Assembly (NCBI RefSeq): GCF_002218025.2
Contig: NZ_AP018680.1
Coordinates: forward strand, 372,001-436,000
From: Vibrio casei
GTDB lineage: Bacteria > Pseudomonadota > Gammaproteobacteria > Enterobacterales > Vibrionaceae
Direction of reading: 5' to 3'
DNA: 64,000 nucleotides
The notes under the pieces are model-generated. The model was not told where the DNA came from, did not search any database, and saw only the letters and a program-made list of their open reading frames with translations. The translations under genes were made by a program, and so were the position numbers. This document shows, piece by piece, positions 10,338 through 22,679 of the stretch (position 1 is its first letter; each line of letters starts with the position of its first letter).

Positions 10338-11528
10338 ATGGCGTGGAATGAGCCAGGAAATAACAACGACAATAACGGCCGCGACAATGACCCTTGGGGT
10401 AAGAACAAAAATCGCGGCGGTCGTGAACAAGGTCCACCTGATTTGGATGAAGTTTTTAATAAACTTAGCCAAAAGTTAGGCGGGAAATTTGGGAAAAAAG
10501 GAAATGGCAGCCCTATCTTCGGTGGTGGCAGTGCAATGGGCTTTGGCGTTATTGTTGTCATTGCGATTTTGATTTGGGTATTCTCAGGATTCTATACCAT
10601 TGGCGAAGCTGAACGAGGTGTTGTACTTCGTTTGGGTAAATATGAGCGCATGGTTGATCCTGGTCTTAACTGGCGTCCGCGTTTTGTGGATGAAGTGACC
10701 TCTGTTAACGTTCAAGCAATTCGTTCATTGCGTGCATCAGGTCTGATGCTGACAAAAGATGAAAATGTCGTTACGGTTGAAATGGGTGTCCAGTATCGAG
10801 TATCCGATCCTTATAAATACCTATACCAAGTAACAAACGCGGATGATAGCTTACGTCAAGCAACTGACTCGGCGCTTCGTGCGGTGATTGGTGATTCATT
10901 GATGGACAGTATTTTGACGAGTGGTCGTCAAGAAATTCGTCAAGAAACGGAAAAAACATTGAACCAAATTATTGATAAATACGATATGGGTTTGACCGTT
11001 ATTGATGTGAACTTCCAGTCTTCACGCCCACCAGAGCAAGTAAAAGATGCCTTTGATGATGCGATTGCAGCACGAGAAGATGAAGAACGTTTTATCCGTG
11101 AAGCAGAAGCTTACAAGAATGAAATCTTACCGAAAGCCACGGGCCGTGCAGAGCGTTTGAAAAAAGAAGCTCAAGGTTATACAGAACGTACGGTTAATGA
11201 AGCGATTGGTCAGGTTGCACAGTTCGAGAAATTGCTTCCAGAGTATCAAGCAGCCCCGGGTGTGACTCGTGATCGTTTGTATTTAGATGCAATGGAAAAG
11301 ATTTATTCTCATAGTTCGAAAGTGTTAATTGATTCGGAATCATCGGGCAATATGCTTTATTTGCCAATTGATAAGTTGATATCTCAGTCTCAAGCGCAGT
11401 CTACGAAGGCTCGTTCAGGTGACAAATCATCTTCAGAGTATGATGGTATTGAGCTTGAATCATCAAAAAATGGTGATGAGGCGAATCAAACAGATAGCAC
11501 CAACTCAACACGTAAAGGGAGATTCTAA
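10338..11528 (+). CDS. hflK: FtsH modulator HflK
   Basis: Inner-membrane SPFH/prohibitin-family protein that forms a large cage with HflC around FtsH protease. The N-terminus is Gly/Asn/Asp-rich and cytoplasmic. One membrane segment follows (about residues 70-92, VIVVIAILIWVFSGFYTI), then the SPFH domain and an acidic, Ser/Thr-rich C-terminal tail. The ATG at 10338 has GGAG upstream and gives the expected MAWNEPGNN start. Two bases separate it from hflC. Confidence 0.95.
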   Translation: MAWNEPGNNNDNNGRDNDPWGKNKNRGGREQGPPDLDEVFNKLSQKLGGKFGKKGNGSPIFGGGSAMGFGVIVVIAILIWVFSGFYTIGEAERGVVLRLGKYERMVDPGLNWRPRFVDEVTSVNVQAIRSLRASGLMLTKDENVVTVEMGVQYRVSDPYKYLYQVTNADDSLRQATDSALRAVIGDSLMDSILTSGRQEIRQETEKTLNQIIDKYDMGLTVIDVNFQSSRPPEQVKDAFDDAIAAREDEERFIREAEAYKNEILPKATGRAERLKKEAQGYTERTVNEAIGQVAQFEKLLPEYQAAPGVTRDRLYLDAMEKIYSHSSKVLIDSESSGNMLYLPIDKLISQSQAQSTKARSGDKSSSEYDGIELESSKNGDEANQTDSTNSTRKGRF

Positions 11529-11530
11529 GC

Positions 11531-12514
11531 ATGCGTAAGTTAATTATCCCTTTAGTGGCCATTTTAATTGTTGTAACTTTGATGTCGGTATTCGTTATTC
11601 CTGAAGGGGAGCGCGGTATTGTTATCCGTTTTGGTCGAGTATTGAAAGATACTAATGAAGTATCAAAAATTTACCCACCAGGGCTACATATTAAAATGCC
11701 TTTCTTTGATAGTGTGAAAACATTAGATGCTCGTATTCAAACTATGGATGGTCGTTCTGATCGTTTTGTGACCTCAGAGAAAAAAGACGTGATCATTGAT
11801 ACCTATGTAAAATGGAAAATCAGTGATTTCGGCCAATACTACCTTGCAACTGGCGGTGGTAATAGCCTGACGGCAGAAACCTTACTAGAACGTAAAGTGA
11901 CCGATGTTCTTCGTTCTGAAATTGGTTCTCGCGAGATCAAGGAAATAGTATCAGGGCCTCGTAGTGATATTGTTGCTGTTGATACAATTCAAGATACTGA
12001 TGCTATTCCTGTTTCAGCGAAAGAAGCGTTAGAAGTCGATGGTGAGCGTGATCAGATCATGGAAAATGTTCTTGATAATACTCGTGATAGTGCAATGAAA
12101 GACTTAGGTGTTGAAGTGGTGGACTTCCGTATGAAGAAAATCAACTTACCTGATGAAATTAGTGAATCTATCTATCGTCGTATGCGCGCTGAACGTGAAT
12201 CTGTGGCTCGTAAGCACCGCTCTCAAGGCCGTGAAAAAGCTGAAGTTATTCGTGCACAGGCAGAACTTGAAGTGGCAACTGTAATCGCAGAAGCAGACAA
12301 AACAGCACGAGTTACTCGTGGTGATGCCGATGCTAAAGCCGCGGCTATTTACTCTAAAGCTTATAAACAAGAACCTGAGTTTTATAGCTTCTTACGTTCT
12401 TTGAAAGCATATGAGAAATCCTTTAGTAATAAGAGTGATTTGTTAGTGCTAGATCCAAATAGTGACTTCTTCAAATATATGAATGATAGTCGTGGGAAAA
12501 AGCCAACAAATTGA
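11531..12514 (+). CDS. hflC: FtsH modulator HflC
   Basis: Partner of HflK in the membrane cage that regulates FtsH. N-terminal membrane segment (about 3-23), then the SPFH domain, then a helical region rich in Ala/Glu/Arg (RSQGREKAEVIRAQAELE) typical of the family. The 327-residue length is normal. It follows hflK directly and a terminator lies downstream at 12540-12568. Confidence 0.95.
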   Translation: MRKLIIPLVAILIVVTLMSVFVIPEGERGIVIRFGRVLKDTNEVSKIYPPGLHIKMPFFDSVKTLDARIQTMDGRSDRFVTSEKKDVIIDTYVKWKISDFGQYYLATGGGNSLTAETLLERKVTDVLRSEIGSREIKEIVSGPRSDIVAVDTIQDTDAIPVSAKEALEVDGERDQIMENVLDNTRDSAMKDLGVEVVDFRMKKINLPDEISESIYRRMRAERESVARKHRSQGREKAEVIRAQAELEVATVIAEADKTARVTRGDADAKAAAIYSKAYKQEPEFYSFLRSLKAYEKSFSNKSDLLVLDPNSDFFKYMNDSRGKKPTN

Positions 12515-12539
12515 TTCATTAGTGAATGAACGCTTTTAG

Positions 12540-12568
12540 AAAGGTCCTATTATGGGCCTTTCTTTTTA
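12540..12568 (+). terminator. terminator after hflC
   Basis: Stem AAGGTCC/GGGCCTT with one G-U pair, loop TATTAT-like, followed by CTTTTT. Confidence 0.75.
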
Positions 12569-12608
12569 TCTAGCGTTTTCCTATTAATGTATTTGGAGAG
12601 TGATCATT

Positions 12609-12794
12609 GTGACATCGTTAATTATCGCGGTAGGTTTATTGCTTATTTTTGAAGGAATGGGGCCAGCTCTGTTTCCCAAAGCATGGCGTAATATGATTGT
12701 CCAAATAGGGCAACAACCGGATTCACAATTAAAAAAAATGGGCAGGGGGTTGATTATTGTTGGAGCGATATTGGTTTTTATCTCACTTAATTAA
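12609..12794 (+). CDS. DUF2065 family small membrane protein (YjeT-like)
   Basis: About 61 residues with two hydrophobic segments flanking a polar PKAWRNMIVQIGQQPD stretch. This is the DUF2065/YjeT pattern, also found between hflC and purA in E. coli. The start is probably GTG at 12609 (GGAG 10 bases upstream). GTG at 12600 is also in frame but overlaps the ribosome-binding site. Function unknown. Confidence 0.8.
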   Translation: MTSLIIAVGLLLIFEGMGPALFPKAWRNMIVQIGQQPDSQLKKMGRGLIIVGAILVFISLN

Positions 12795-14413
<1,619 letters not shown>

Positions 14414-14434
14414 TCAGCGGTTAAATTGATAGTT

Positions 14435-14465
14435 AAAAAAGCCGACATAATTGTCGGCTTTTTTG
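14435..14465. terminator. bidirectional terminator between purA and hmp
   Basis: AAAAAAGCCGACA/TGTCGGCTTTTTT hairpin with loop TAAT, symmetrical A and T tracts, located between two convergent genes. Confidence 0.9.
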
Positions 14466-14484
14466 TGTTTGTTATCGCCTTATT

Positions 14485-15648
14485 CTATAAAACTTTATGG
14501 GGACCAAAGCATTCGTAATGGATGTTCTCTTCAGGCACTTTTAATGTTACGAGTTGTTTAGCAACATATTGCATGAAAACGACTGGTCCACATAAGTAGA
14601 AATCAGTTTCTTGCCAATTAAGCTCATTTTGAATTTGTGATAAATCCATTAAACCATTGAAATCAGCTTCCCCATCTTTATACCAAGAGTATTGGTTGAG
14701 ATGAGTGATTGAATCGGTCAGTTCATTCAAACGAGCTTTAAAACCATGGCGCTCACTATTATCAGTAGCATGCAACCAGTGGATAGGCGCTTGATGAGTT
14801 TCTTTAATGCTTTCAAGCATAGAGAGCATAGGCGTTAAACCTACTCCCGCTGAAATGAAAGCAATTGGAGTATTAGACTCCGTGGTTATAAAGAAATCGC
14901 CAGCTGGAGCAGCTAACTGAACACTATCACCAAGATTTACATGTGTATGTAAGTAATTCGATGCGATACCTTTATCTTCACGTTTTACTGAAATTCGGTA
15001 AGTATTTCCATTTGGTGCATCTGATAAGCTGTACTGGCGAATTTCTTGGAATTCAAGTTTGTCTGAATTTAAGTACACACCAATGTATTGTCCTGGTCGA
15101 TAACCGATAACTGGTTGTCCATCAACAGGTGTAAGAACAAAACTAGTGATCACATTGCTCTCTTGTGTTTTCTCGATCACTTTAAATTCACGAGTACCAC
15201 GCCATCCACCAATTTCTTGTTCTTTTTGTTGATAAATTTCTTCTTCGCGATTAATAAAGATATGTGCCAGCAATCCATAAGCTTCGGCCCAAGCATCTAA
15301 TACCGCTTGCCCTGGATTCATTAACTCATCAATAGTGGCCAGCAAGTGGGTGCCTACAATTTGGTATTGATCGGCTGTGATATTAAAGCTTGTGTGTTTC
15401 TGGGCAATTTTTTCTACAACAGGCAATAATACTTCAATATTATCGATATTTGATGCGTAGCCATAAACAGCATTAAATAATGCTTCTCTTTGGCTACCAG
15501 TTTCTTGGTGAGTGATGTTAAAAACATCTTTCAGTTCAGGATGATGTTTAAACATACGCTCATAGAAATGGGCGGTCAGAGATGGCCCTGCTTCTGCAAT
15601 TAGTGGAGCGGTCGATTTCACGATATCAATAGTAGATTGGCTAAGCAT
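14485..15648 (-). CDS. hmp: flavohemoglobin, nitric oxide dioxygenase
   Basis: Converts NO and O2 to nitrate using NAD(P)H in the cytoplasm. The 387-residue protein has a globin domain (about 1-140, with the distal and proximal helices around FYERMF and HTSF), then FAD-binding ([10 protein letters not shown]) and NAD-binding ([11 protein letters not shown]) domains. It is divergent from nsrR, with two NsrR-type palindromes in the gap, so NO-responsive repression is expected. Confidence 0.95.
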   Translation of the reverse strand: MLSQSTIDIVKSTAPLIAEAGPSLTAHFYERMFKHHPELKDVFNITHQETGSQREALFNAVYGYASNIDNIEVLLPVVEKIAQKHTSFNITADQYQIVGTHLLATIDELMNPGQAVLDAWAEAYGLLAHIFINREEEIYQQKEQEIGGWRGTREFKVIEKTQESNVITSFVLTPVDGQPVIGYRPGQYIGVYLNSDKLEFQEIRQYSLSDAPNGNTYRISVKREDKGIASNYLHTHVNLGDSVQLAAPAGDFFITTESNTPIAFISAGVGLTPMLSMLESIKETHQAPIHWLHATDNSERHGFKARLNELTDSITHLNQYSWYKDGEADFNGLMDLSQIQNELNWQETDFYLCGPVVFMQYVAKQLVTLKVPEENIHYECFGPHKVL

Positions 15649-15664
15649 AATGAATACCTTTTTA

Positions 15665-15687
15665 AAGTTGCATTTTTAATGTATGTT
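15665..15687. promoter_or_regulatory. NsrR operator 1
   Basis: AAGTTGCATTT-T-TAATGTATGTT, an 11-1-11 inverted repeat. It matches the NsrR consensus AAGATGYATTT-N-AAATRCATCTT at nearly every position and lies just upstream of the hmp start. Confidence 0.8.
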
Positions 15688-15689
15688 TT

Positions 15690-15712
15690 AAGTTATATCT
15701 AAAATGTATCTT
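15690..15712. promoter_or_regulatory. NsrR operator 2
   Basis: AAGTTATATCT-A-AAATGTATCTT, a second 11-1-11 site two bases from the first (25-bp centre spacing). The right half is near-perfect consensus. It could serve both the hmp and nsrR promoters. Confidence 0.75.
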
Positions 15713-15760
15713 TTAAGCAACGTAATATTTATACTTGTCTAGCACATTTTAGGAGAAATA

Positions 15761-16186
15761 ATGCAGCTCACTTCATTTACAGATTACGGATTACGTTCAC
15801 TGATTTTTTTGGCTGCATTACCTGCTGGGGAGCGAACCAGTATTCAGGCGGTGAGTGATCGTTTTCGAATTCCTAAAAATCATCTCATTAAAATCATCAA
15901 TAAACTGGCTCAGCTCGGTTATATTACGGCTGTGCGAGGAAAGAATGGTGGGATTAGCTTAGGGATGCCTGCTGAAAACATTGTTATTGGTGCGGTCGTT
16001 CGTGACTTAGAGCCATTGAAAATCGTAAATTGTTCGGAAAGTGCTTGCCATATTACCTCTGCTTGTCGTTTGAAAATTCAACTCTCTAAAGCCAAAGAGG
16101 CATTTTTGCAGCAGCTTGATGAGTGTACAATTAAAGATTTATTGGCTAATAATGATGAGCTTTTATTACTTTTAACACCCGTTTAA
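15761..16186 (+). CDS. nsrR: NO-sensing transcriptional repressor NsrR
   Basis: Rrf2-family winged-helix repressor with an Fe-S cluster destroyed by NO. The 141-residue protein has the DNA-binding helix-turn-helix in residues 25-50 ([20 protein letters not shown]) and cluster cysteines C91, C96 and C102, the same positions as in E. coli NsrR. It is divergent from hmp, whose control region carries two NsrR sites. Autoregulation is likely. Confidence 0.93.
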   Translation: MQLTSFTDYGLRSLIFLAALPAGERTSIQAVSDRFRIPKNHLIKIINKLAQLGYITAVRGKNGGISLGMPAENIVIGAVVRDLEPLKIVNCSESACHITSACRLKIQLSKAKEAFLQQLDECTIKDLLANNDELLLLLTPV

Positions 16187-16305
16187 CTGTTGTTTTGTCA
16201 TCTTTTTACGCTTTAATTTATTTGGTGATCTAAACGATTTCTGTAGGTTAGCGTCGCACTCAGATATACTCTTAATTACACTTTGCGCATATAAGCAGGT
16301 TTGTC

Positions 16306-18792
16306 ATGTCCGAAAATACTCATATTGATCCATTCGCAGATCGAGAATCACAAAATTACGAAAATCCAATTCCAAGCCGTGAGTTCATTCTTGAATTTTT
16401 AAAGGCGGCTAATGTACCAATGAATCGTAATGATTTGTTTGAAGCTCTTAATCTAAAAGGCGAAGATGAATACGAAGGTTTACGCCGCCGTTTGCGTGCG
16501 ATGGAGCGAGATGGTGAGCTGATCTTTACCCGTCGTCAATGCTATGCCTTACCTGAAAAAATTGATTTAATTAAAGGTACGGTTATCGGCCATCGTGATG
16601 GTTTTGGTTGGGTTCGTCCTGAAGGTAGTGTTGGTAAAGATAATGATGTTTTACTGCCTCATCACCAAATGCGTACAGTTATTCACGGTGACTATGTGTT
16701 GGTTCAGCCAAATGGCGAAGATAAGCGTGGCAGAAAAGAAGGCCGCTTAGTTCGAATACTTGAAGCGCGCAAAACCAACCTAGTAGGACGATTCTTTTTA
16801 GAAGATGGTCATGCTTTTGTTGTGCCTGATGATTCTCGTATTAGCCAAGATATTTTAATTCCTGATGAGTTCCGAGAAGGTGCTCGTATGGGGAATGTTG
16901 TAGTCGTTGAATTGACCTCTCGCGCGACGCGTTCTCGTGGCATGATGGGAAAAATCGTTGAAGTTCTTGGTGAGAATATGGCGCCGGGGATGGAAATTCA
17001 AATCGCGATCCATACACACCAAATTCCAGATCAATGGCCAGTTGCCGTTGAAACGCAGGTTGAGCACCTCGGTGAAGAAGTACCAGAAGAAGCCAAAGAA
17101 GGCCGAGTGGATTTACGTGATTTACCACTGGTCACTATTGATGGTGAAGATGCCCGTGATTTTGATGATGCGGTTTACTGCCAAGCGAAAAAAGGTGGTG
17201 GTTGGCGTTTATGGGTAGCCATTGCCGATGTGAGTTATTATGTTCGCCCGAATACCGCGCTAGATAAAGAAGCGATTAACCGTGGTAACTCGGTGTACTT
17301 CCCATCGCAAGTAGTACCGATGTTGCCTGAAGTGTTATCGAATGGCCTGTGTTCTTTAAACCCTCAAGTGGATCGCTTGTGTATGGTGTGTGAGATGACA
17401 ATTTCAGCATCGGGTAAGTTATCAAGTTATAAGCATTATGAAGCCGTAATGAACTCTCACGCTCGACTGACCTATAACAAAGTGAGTGATATTTTAGAGG
17501 GTAATGAAGAATTACGTGAACGTTATCATGCTCTAGTGCCCGATTTACAAGAGCTGCATAATATGTATCAAGTTCTTAAGGTGGCACGAGAAAATCGAGG
17601 TGCGATTGAATTTGAGAGTACAGAAACGAAATTTATCTTTAATGAGCTTCGTAAAATAGAACGCATTGAACCCGTTGTTCGAAACGATGCACATAAAATT
17701 ATTGAAGAGTGTATGATTCTTGCCAATATTGCATCAGCTTCTTTTGTCGAAAAAGCTAAAGAACCTGCTTTGTATCGTGTGCATGATACCCCTGGGGAAG
17801 AACGTTTAACGGGATTTCGAGATTTTCTCGGTGAGTTGGGGTTAAATTTGACTGGCGGTTTTACGCCAACGCCTACTGATTATGCTGATTTGATTAAAGC
17901 GATTGGTGAGCGCCCAGATAAAGAGTTAATCCAAACCATGCTACTTCGGTCAATGAAGCAAGCGGTTTATAATGCGGATAATGCGGGACACTTTGGTCTG
18001 GCATTGCAACGTTATGCGCATTTTACCTCTCCTATTCGTCGTTACCCTGATTTATTACTTCATCGTGCAATTAAGTATTTGATTGCTAAAAATGAAGGAA
18101 TAAATACGGACCGCTCTACTCCAACGGGTGGCTATCATTACACCTTTGATGAGATGGATTTTTACGGTGAGCAATGTTCGATGACTGAGCGTCGTGCGGA
18201 TGATGCCACACGAGATGTCTCTGATTGGCTGAAATGCGAATATATGCAAGATCATGTCGGCGAAGAGCTAGACGGTGTGATAGCCAATGTCACCGGGTTT
18301 GGTTTTTTTGTGCGATTAAGTGAGTTGCATATTGATGGTTTGGTTCATATTTCGTCATTGGCGAATGACTATTATCAATTTGATCCTTTAGGGCAGCGCT
18401 TAGTGGGTGAAAGCTCAGGTTTAATCTATCGCTTAGGTGATACGGTAAAAGTAAAAGTGCTAGCCGTTAATCTTGATGACCGTCAAATTGATTTTGAAGT
18501 TGTGGGCACCGAGCGTCAGCCTAGAGGTAAAGGTAAAACCGCGAAGAAGCGGGCTACGAATGCGGATAAAAAGGCTTCTACTCAGAAAAAACAAACGGTG
18601 AAAGCGAATCAGCCGGGTCAGAAAGCGAAGCCTTTGGTTGAGCCAACGAAGCGACCTGATGGTAGCTCAGAAAAACCGAAAAAGAAAAAAGCGCGTAAGC
18701 CTAAAGGGGCTTCAGCGGGTAAACCTGGGACAAAACCTAAGCGTAGCAAGCCATCGGCTTCTAAACGCGCTAAAATGAAGCAAAGTTCTTAA
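16306..18792 (+). CDS. rnr: ribonuclease R
   Basis: Processive 3'-5' exoribonuclease that degrades structured RNA and works in rRNA quality control and trans-translation. Order: N-terminal HTH, cold-shock domains, RNB catalytic domain with metal-binding aspartates in [12 protein letters not shown] (about residue 278), S1 domain (about 650-735), and a long Lys-rich tail. The 828-residue length is typical. It is followed by rlmB, as in E. coli. Confidence 0.96.
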   Translation: MSENTHIDPFADRESQNYENPIPSREFILEFLKAANVPMNRNDLFEALNLKGEDEYEGLRRRLRAMERDGELIFTRRQCYALPEKIDLIKGTVIGHRDGFGWVRPEGSVGKDNDVLLPHHQMRTVIHGDYVLVQPNGEDKRGRKEGRLVRILEARKTNLVGRFFLEDGHAFVVPDDSRISQDILIPDEFREGARMGNVVVVELTSRATRSRGMMGKIVEVLGENMAPGMEIQIAIHTHQIPDQWPVAVETQVEHLGEEVPEEAKEGRVDLRDLPLVTIDGEDARDFDDAVYCQAKKGGGWRLWVAIADVSYYVRPNTALDKEAINRGNSVYFPSQVVPMLPEVLSNGLCSLNPQVDRLCMVCEMTISASGKLSSYKHYEAVMNSHARLTYNKVSDILEGNEELRERYHALVPDLQELHNMYQVLKVARENRGAIEFESTETKFIFNELRKIERIEPVVRNDAHKIIEECMILANIASASFVEKAKEPALYRVHDTPGEERLTGFRDFLGELGLNLTGGFTPTPTDYADLIKAIGERPDKELIQTMLLRSMKQAVYNADNAGHFGLALQRYAHFTSPIRRYPDLLLHRAIKYLIAKNEGINTDRSTPTGGYHYTFDEMDFYGEQCSMTERRADDATRDVSDWLKCEYMQDHVGEELDGVIANVTGFGFFVRLSELHIDGLVHISSLANDYYQFDPLGQRLVGESSGLIYRLGDTVKVKVLAVNLDDRQIDFEVVGTERQPRGKGKTAKKRATNADKKASTQKKQTVKANQPGQKAKPLVEPTKRPDGSSEKPKKKKARKPKGASAGKPGTKPKRSKPSASKRAKMKQSS

Positions 18793-18861
18793 GTTTTAGT
18801 TGACCTCATTACATAAGGTTCAGCATTAATAATGGGTGGCTGCACACCCTCAAGGTAGATA

Positions 18862-19611
18862 ATGAGTAACGAATTTATTTTTGGCATACATGCCATTAAC
18901 GCTGTGTTAGATAAAGACCCGGCGCGTTTAGTTGAAGCATTTGTGCTTAAAGGGCGTGAAGATGACCGCCTAATGCCAGTGATTAACCAACTACAAAAGT
19001 TTGGTGTATCTGTACAACAGATGGGACGTAAAGCGTTAGATGACAAAGCACAAGGTGCAAACCATCAAGGTATCATTGCCAAGGTAAAGCCGGCTAAACA
19101 ATTAAATGAACATCATTTAGATGACATTATTAATGCTTGCCAAGCAAAAGGTGAGCAGCCTTTGTTATTGGTTTTAGATGGGGTAACCGATCCTCATAAC
19201 TTAGGTGCTTGCCTTCGTAATGCGGATGCGGCTGGTGTTGCTGCGGTTATTGTACCAAAAGATAAATCAGCGCCTTTAACTGGCACCGTGAGCAAAGTGG
19301 CTTGTGGCGCTGCTGAAACGGTTCCTTTTGTTCGAGTTACTAACCTTGCCCGCACTATGAGAGCGCTGCAAGAGCAGGGTATCTGGTTTGTGGGTACCGC
19401 GGGTGAAGCGACTCATGATATCTACCAAGCTAAATTAACCGGACCTCTTGCGATAGTCATGGGGGCCGAAGGTGATGGTATGCGCCGCTTAACGCGTGAA
19501 ACTTGTGACGATTTAATTAAGATCCCAATGGCGGGGAGCGTTTCAAGTTTAAATGTGTCGGTTGCAACCGGTGTCTGTTTATTTGAAGCCGTGCGTCAAC
19601 GTTTAGGTTAA
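18862..19611 (+). CDS. rlmB: 23S rRNA 2'-O-methyltransferase RlmB (Gm2251)
   Basis: SPOUT-class methyltransferase that methylates G2251 in the 23S P-loop. It has an N-terminal substrate-binding domain and the SPOUT knot motifs [30 protein letters not shown] and [10 protein letters not shown]. The 249-residue length is normal. It probably shares a transcript with rnr and ends at the terminator at 19652-19688. Confidence 0.95.
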   Translation: MSNEFIFGIHAINAVLDKDPARLVEAFVLKGREDDRLMPVINQLQKFGVSVQQMGRKALDDKAQGANHQGIIAKVKPAKQLNEHHLDDIINACQAKGEQPLLLVLDGVTDPHNLGACLRNADAAGVAAVIVPKDKSAPLTGTVSKVACGAAETVPFVRVTNLARTMRALQEQGIWFVGTAGEATHDIYQAKLTGPLAIVMGAEGDGMRRLTRETCDDLIKIPMAGSVSSLNVSVATGVCLFEAVRQRLG

Positions 19612-19651
19612 GTCGATTGTTGTTATAATCAATGGGGTTTAATCTTTTGAG

Positions 19652-19688
19652 AAAAACGAGTATTCGAATAGGATGCTCGTTTTTTTAT
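19652..19688 (+). terminator. terminator after rlmB
   Basis: AAAAACGAG...CTCGTTTTTTT hairpin with an AT-rich interior, ending in T7. Confidence 0.8.
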
Positions 19689-19803
19689 TCGTAACTAGCT
19701 CATTTTATAGTGGGAGGTGGTTAAAATACCTCTTGCCTATTCTGGTGACGTCTTATACAATTCGCCGTCCTGAAATCTCGGTCTTAATTTATTTTCGTTC
19801 CTT

Positions 19804-19836
19804 GCTTCCTCCGGATGGCCGAGCCCATGTGGAAGC
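19804..19836 (+). promoter_or_regulatory. S6:S18 leader motif of the rpsF operon
   Basis: An outer stem GCTTCC/GGAAGC (19804-19809 with 19831-19836) encloses an inner hairpin ATGG-CCGAGC-CCAT. This matches the known S6:S18-binding mRNA element upstream of rpsF in gammaproteobacteria, through which the S6:S18 complex represses its own operon. It sits 23 nt before the rpsF ATG. Confidence 0.7.
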
Positions 19837-19859
19837 TAATAATCCGTAAGGAGCAACCT

Positions 19860-20255
19860 ATGCGTCATTACGAAATCGTATTCATGGTGCACCCTGATCA
19901 AAGCGAGCAAGTTGCTGGCATGATCGAGCGTTACACTAACACTATCACTGAAGCGGGCGGCACTATGCACCGTTTAGAAGATTGGGGTCGTCGTCAAATG
20001 GCTTACCCAATCAATAAACTGCATAAAGCACACTACGTTCTTATGAACGTTGAAGCTGAGCAATCTGTCATTGATGAGTTAGAAACTGCTTTCCGTTTTA
20101 ACGATGCAGTTTTACGTAACATGATCATGCGCACTAAATCTGCAGTGACTGAACAATCTATCATGCTGAAAGTACGTGAAGAACGTGCTCCTCGTCGTGA
20201 AGAGCGTTCTGAAGAGCGTTCTGAAGCTAAGTCAGAAGACGCAGCAGCTGAGTAA
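19860..20255 (+). CDS. rpsF: 30S ribosomal protein S6
   Basis: Small-subunit protein that binds S18 and 16S rRNA at the platform. Starts [18 protein letters not shown] at 19860 with AAGGAG upstream. An in-frame ATG at 19815 lies inside the leader structure and is not used. The 131-residue C-terminal tail is Glu/Arg-rich with EERSE repeats, as in E. coli before glutamylation. First gene of rpsF-priB-rpsR-rplI. Confidence 0.96.
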   Translation: MRHYEIVFMVHPDQSEQVAGMIERYTNTITEAGGTMHRLEDWGRRQMAYPINKLHKAHYVLMNVEAEQSVIDELETAFRFNDAVLRNMIMRTKSAVTEQSIMLKVREERAPRREERSEERSEAKSEDAAAE

Positions 20256-20263
20256 TTGATTGT

Positions 20264-20566
20264 ATGACCAATCGGTTGGAGTTAAGTGGCATTGTCGCAA
20301 AAGCTCCGATTAGAAGCCTTAGTCCTGCGGGCATTGCTCATTGCCATTTTAGTATTGAGCATCGTTCGACAGTACAAGAAGCGAATTTACCGAGACAAGT
20401 TTATTGTCGTATGCAGGTTGTCGTAAGTGGTTCAAGGTCGCAAGAATTAACTCAACATTTAGTTTTAGGTAGTCACATTAAGGTAAGTGGTTTTGTTGCT
20501 TATCATACCGGCCGAAATGGTTTAGGGAAATTAGTGTTACATGCCGACAACATTACTCAAATTTAA
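20264..20566 (+). CDS. priB: primosomal replication protein PriB
   Basis: OB-fold single-stranded-DNA-binding dimer that stabilises PriA-DNA complexes during replication restart and helps recruit DnaT. The 100-residue length and the N-terminal NRLELSGIVAKAP and C-terminal LGKLVLHADNI are typical. It sits between rpsF and rpsR as in E. coli, 8 bases after the rpsF stop. Confidence 0.95.
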   Translation: MTNRLELSGIVAKAPIRSLSPAGIAHCHFSIEHRSTVQEANLPRQVYCRMQVVVSGSRSQELTQHLVLGSHIKVSGFVAYHTGRNGLGKLVLHADNITQI

Positions 20567-20579
20567 GATCAGGAGATAG

Positions 20580-20810
<231 letters not shown>

Positions 20811-20848
20811 TTGGCAGCAGTTTAATTAAGTTTAAGAGGACTAAGATA

Positions 20849-21301
20849 ATGCAAGTTATTCTACTTGATAAAATCGGTAACCTAGGAAACCTTGGCGACC
20901 AAGTTAACGTTAAATCTGGCTATGCTCGTAACTTCCTTATCCCTAAGGGTAAAGCAGTTATGGCAACTAAAGCTAACGTTGAAGTTTTCGAAGCACGTCG
21001 TGCTGAGTTAGAAGCTAAAGTTGCTGAGCAACTAACGGCTGCTCAAGCTCGCGCTGAGAAAATTAACGCACTAGAAGCAGTTGTTCTTGCTTCTAAAGCG
21101 GGTGACGAAGGTAAACTATTTGGTTCTATCGGTACTCGTGACATCGCTGATGCAATTACTGCAGCTGGCGTTGAAGTGGTTAAGAGCGAAGTTCGCCTTC
21201 CTGAAGGTGCACTACGTAACACTGGTGAGTTTGAAATCAGCATCCAACTTCATTCTGAAGTGTTCGCTGACGTTAAACTTCAAGTGGTTGCTGCTGAGTA
21301 A
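20849..21301 (+). CDS. rplI: 50S ribosomal protein L9
   Basis: Binds domain V of 23S rRNA near the L1 stalk and helps maintain reading frame. N-terminal domain with [17 protein letters not shown] and [13 protein letters not shown], a long connecting helix, then a C-terminal domain ending at residue 150. Last gene of the S6 operon, followed by a strong terminator. Confidence 0.97.
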   Translation: MQVILLDKIGNLGNLGDQVNVKSGYARNFLIPKGKAVMATKANVEVFEARRAELEAKVAEQLTAAQARAEKINALEAVVLASKAGDEGKLFGSIGTRDIADAITAAGVEVVKSEVRLPEGALRNTGEFEISIQLHSEVFADVKLQVVAAE

Positions 21302-21319
21302 TCAGTATCAAAGTACAAT

Positions 21320-21348
21320 AAAAAAACCGACTTCGTGTCGGTTTTTTT
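21320..21348. terminator. terminator after rplI
   Basis: AAAAAACCGAC-TTCGT-GTCGGTTTTTTT. It is symmetric enough to act in both directions between the convergent rplI and the outer-membrane gene at 21427. Confidence 0.9.
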
Positions 21349-21426
21349 ATGTCTGATACTTTAAGAGAATGCTTAATATGGTATTTAAGGTCCATTCGAC
21401 CTTGTATCCTCCCAGACTCAATGACA

Positions 21427-22521
21427 TTAAAACCTGAAAAGTAGATTCATTTTAAATGTACTATCCGTGTTTTCGAGATCATTTGGTACTCGAGTTAAGT
21501 TTTCTCTATGATGGGATATTTTTAACGCAATATCTTCCGTAATATTATTAATTGCGCTGATTTCTGTATCAAGGCGAGTATTGCTTGAGCCACTCACGAC
21601 GGTTGCTTGCATTTCAAATGATAATGTTTTAAAAGGTTTCCAGACCGAGGTTAAGTTACCGCGTAGAATTGCTTCTTGTACATTTTCAGGAAAAATTGGA
21701 TCGTCACTGTCTATCTCATCGGTGTTGGGTTCTTGAATACGATAACCGGGACCAATTTCCGCCTCTAACTTGAATTTTTCTGTGTTACTAAGTTGGAAAC
21801 CAAAACCGGTCGAAACGGTATAGTCTCGAAAATAAGAGCTGTATTTAGAATCAATACCTTTAAAGCTTCCATATAAATAGGTTTTTGGGCCGAGTTTGTA
21901 GTCACTTTGTAGCTCGTAACTTTGTTCTCTTTCTTCTTCTTCGCCATCTTCATCTTCCCGGTAAATTTTTACTTCGCCATAATTACGCATTTTTCCTTTG
22001 ATATATCCAATAGCAATTCGCACATTTAACGATTGATTATCATCATTACCTTTACGTGATTGATAGCCAAATTCAATTTCGGGTTTCCAAGGCGATTCTT
22101 CCTGTGCTTCTTCTTTTTCTTCATTACTGTCTTTATCATCGCTTTCATTTAATAATTTTGCGATCGCTTCTTCATCAACACCTGAATCATTGTCTTGAGT
22201 TGTTTCTGATTCATTATCATTTAAAATTTCAACTTCAGGCGCGGTGTTGGGATCCGTCGATTGATCTTTAGTGGAGTTTTCTAGAGAGGTTGCTTCATTA
22301 GATGCAGCCGGTTCGACAATGATATCTTGTTCTGCTGGTGATAGTATTTCTTGCTGAATTTCTGTTGAAGCGGATTCATCCCACGATGGTGTAGGTTTGC
22401 TTGCACTTTCATCTTCCGAAGTGTTCTCTTGCTTATCATCCGTTGATATTGTCGAGTTTTCTGCACTATAGAGCATTGGGCTAGATAGTAATAATAGCAG
22501 CGGTAATAAACGTTTTAACAC
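21427..22521 (-). CDS. outer-membrane beta-barrel-like protein with acidic N-terminal linker
   Basis: Not recognised as a named protein. The 364 residues start with a signal peptide (about 1-20, LLLLLSSPMLYSA), followed by a very acidic Asp/Glu/Ser/Thr-rich low-complexity stretch (about 20-145) and then alternating hydrophobic/polar segments rich in Tyr and Gly. It ends in FKMNLLFRF, a terminal Phe typical of BAM-inserted barrels. The barrel half resembles small DUF481-type outer-membrane proteins. The acidic linker is probably periplasmic. It is transcribed divergently from dnaB. Confidence 0.6.
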   Translation of the reverse strand: MLKRLLPLLLLLSSPMLYSAENSTISTDDKQENTSEDESASKPTPSWDESASTEIQQEILSPAEQDIIVEPAASNEATSLENSTKDQSTDPNTAPEVEILNDNESETTQDNDSGVDEEAIAKLLNESDDKDSNEEKEEAQEESPWKPEIEFGYQSRKGNDDNQSLNVRIAIGYIKGKMRNYGEVKIYREDEDGEEEEREQSYELQSDYKLGPKTYLYGSFKGIDSKYSSYFRDYTVSTGFGFQLSNTEKFKLEAEIGPGYRIQEPNTDEIDSDDPIFPENVQEAILRGNLTSVWKPFKTLSFEMQATVVSGSSNTRLDTEISAINNITEDIALKISHHRENLTRVPNDLENTDSTFKMNLLFRF

Positions 22522-22620
22522 AAGTGTCGTTACCTCGGTTGAAAGATAGTATTCATGATAGGTATATTTTGACGATGCTAGTCATTATAGAGTTAATTTT
22601 TCATTTTATTCGATAGTGGG

Positions 22621-22648
22621 ATTACAAATCTACACACTCCGTTATAAT
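22621..22648 (+). promoter_or_regulatory. candidate dnaB promoter
   Basis: TATAAT at 22643-22648 is a perfect -10. ATTACA 16 bp upstream is a weak -35. It lies 32 bp before the dnaB ATG. Confidence 0.4.
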
Positions 22649-22679
22649 AGTGAACTAGATTTTGTAATTAAGTGGTCCC

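Noticed and set aside
19815..19859. In-frame upstream ATG extending rpsF by 15 codons
   Set aside because: It lies in the S6:S18 leader hairpin, lacks a ribosome-binding site and is not seen in S6 proteins. ATG 19860 has AAGGAG.
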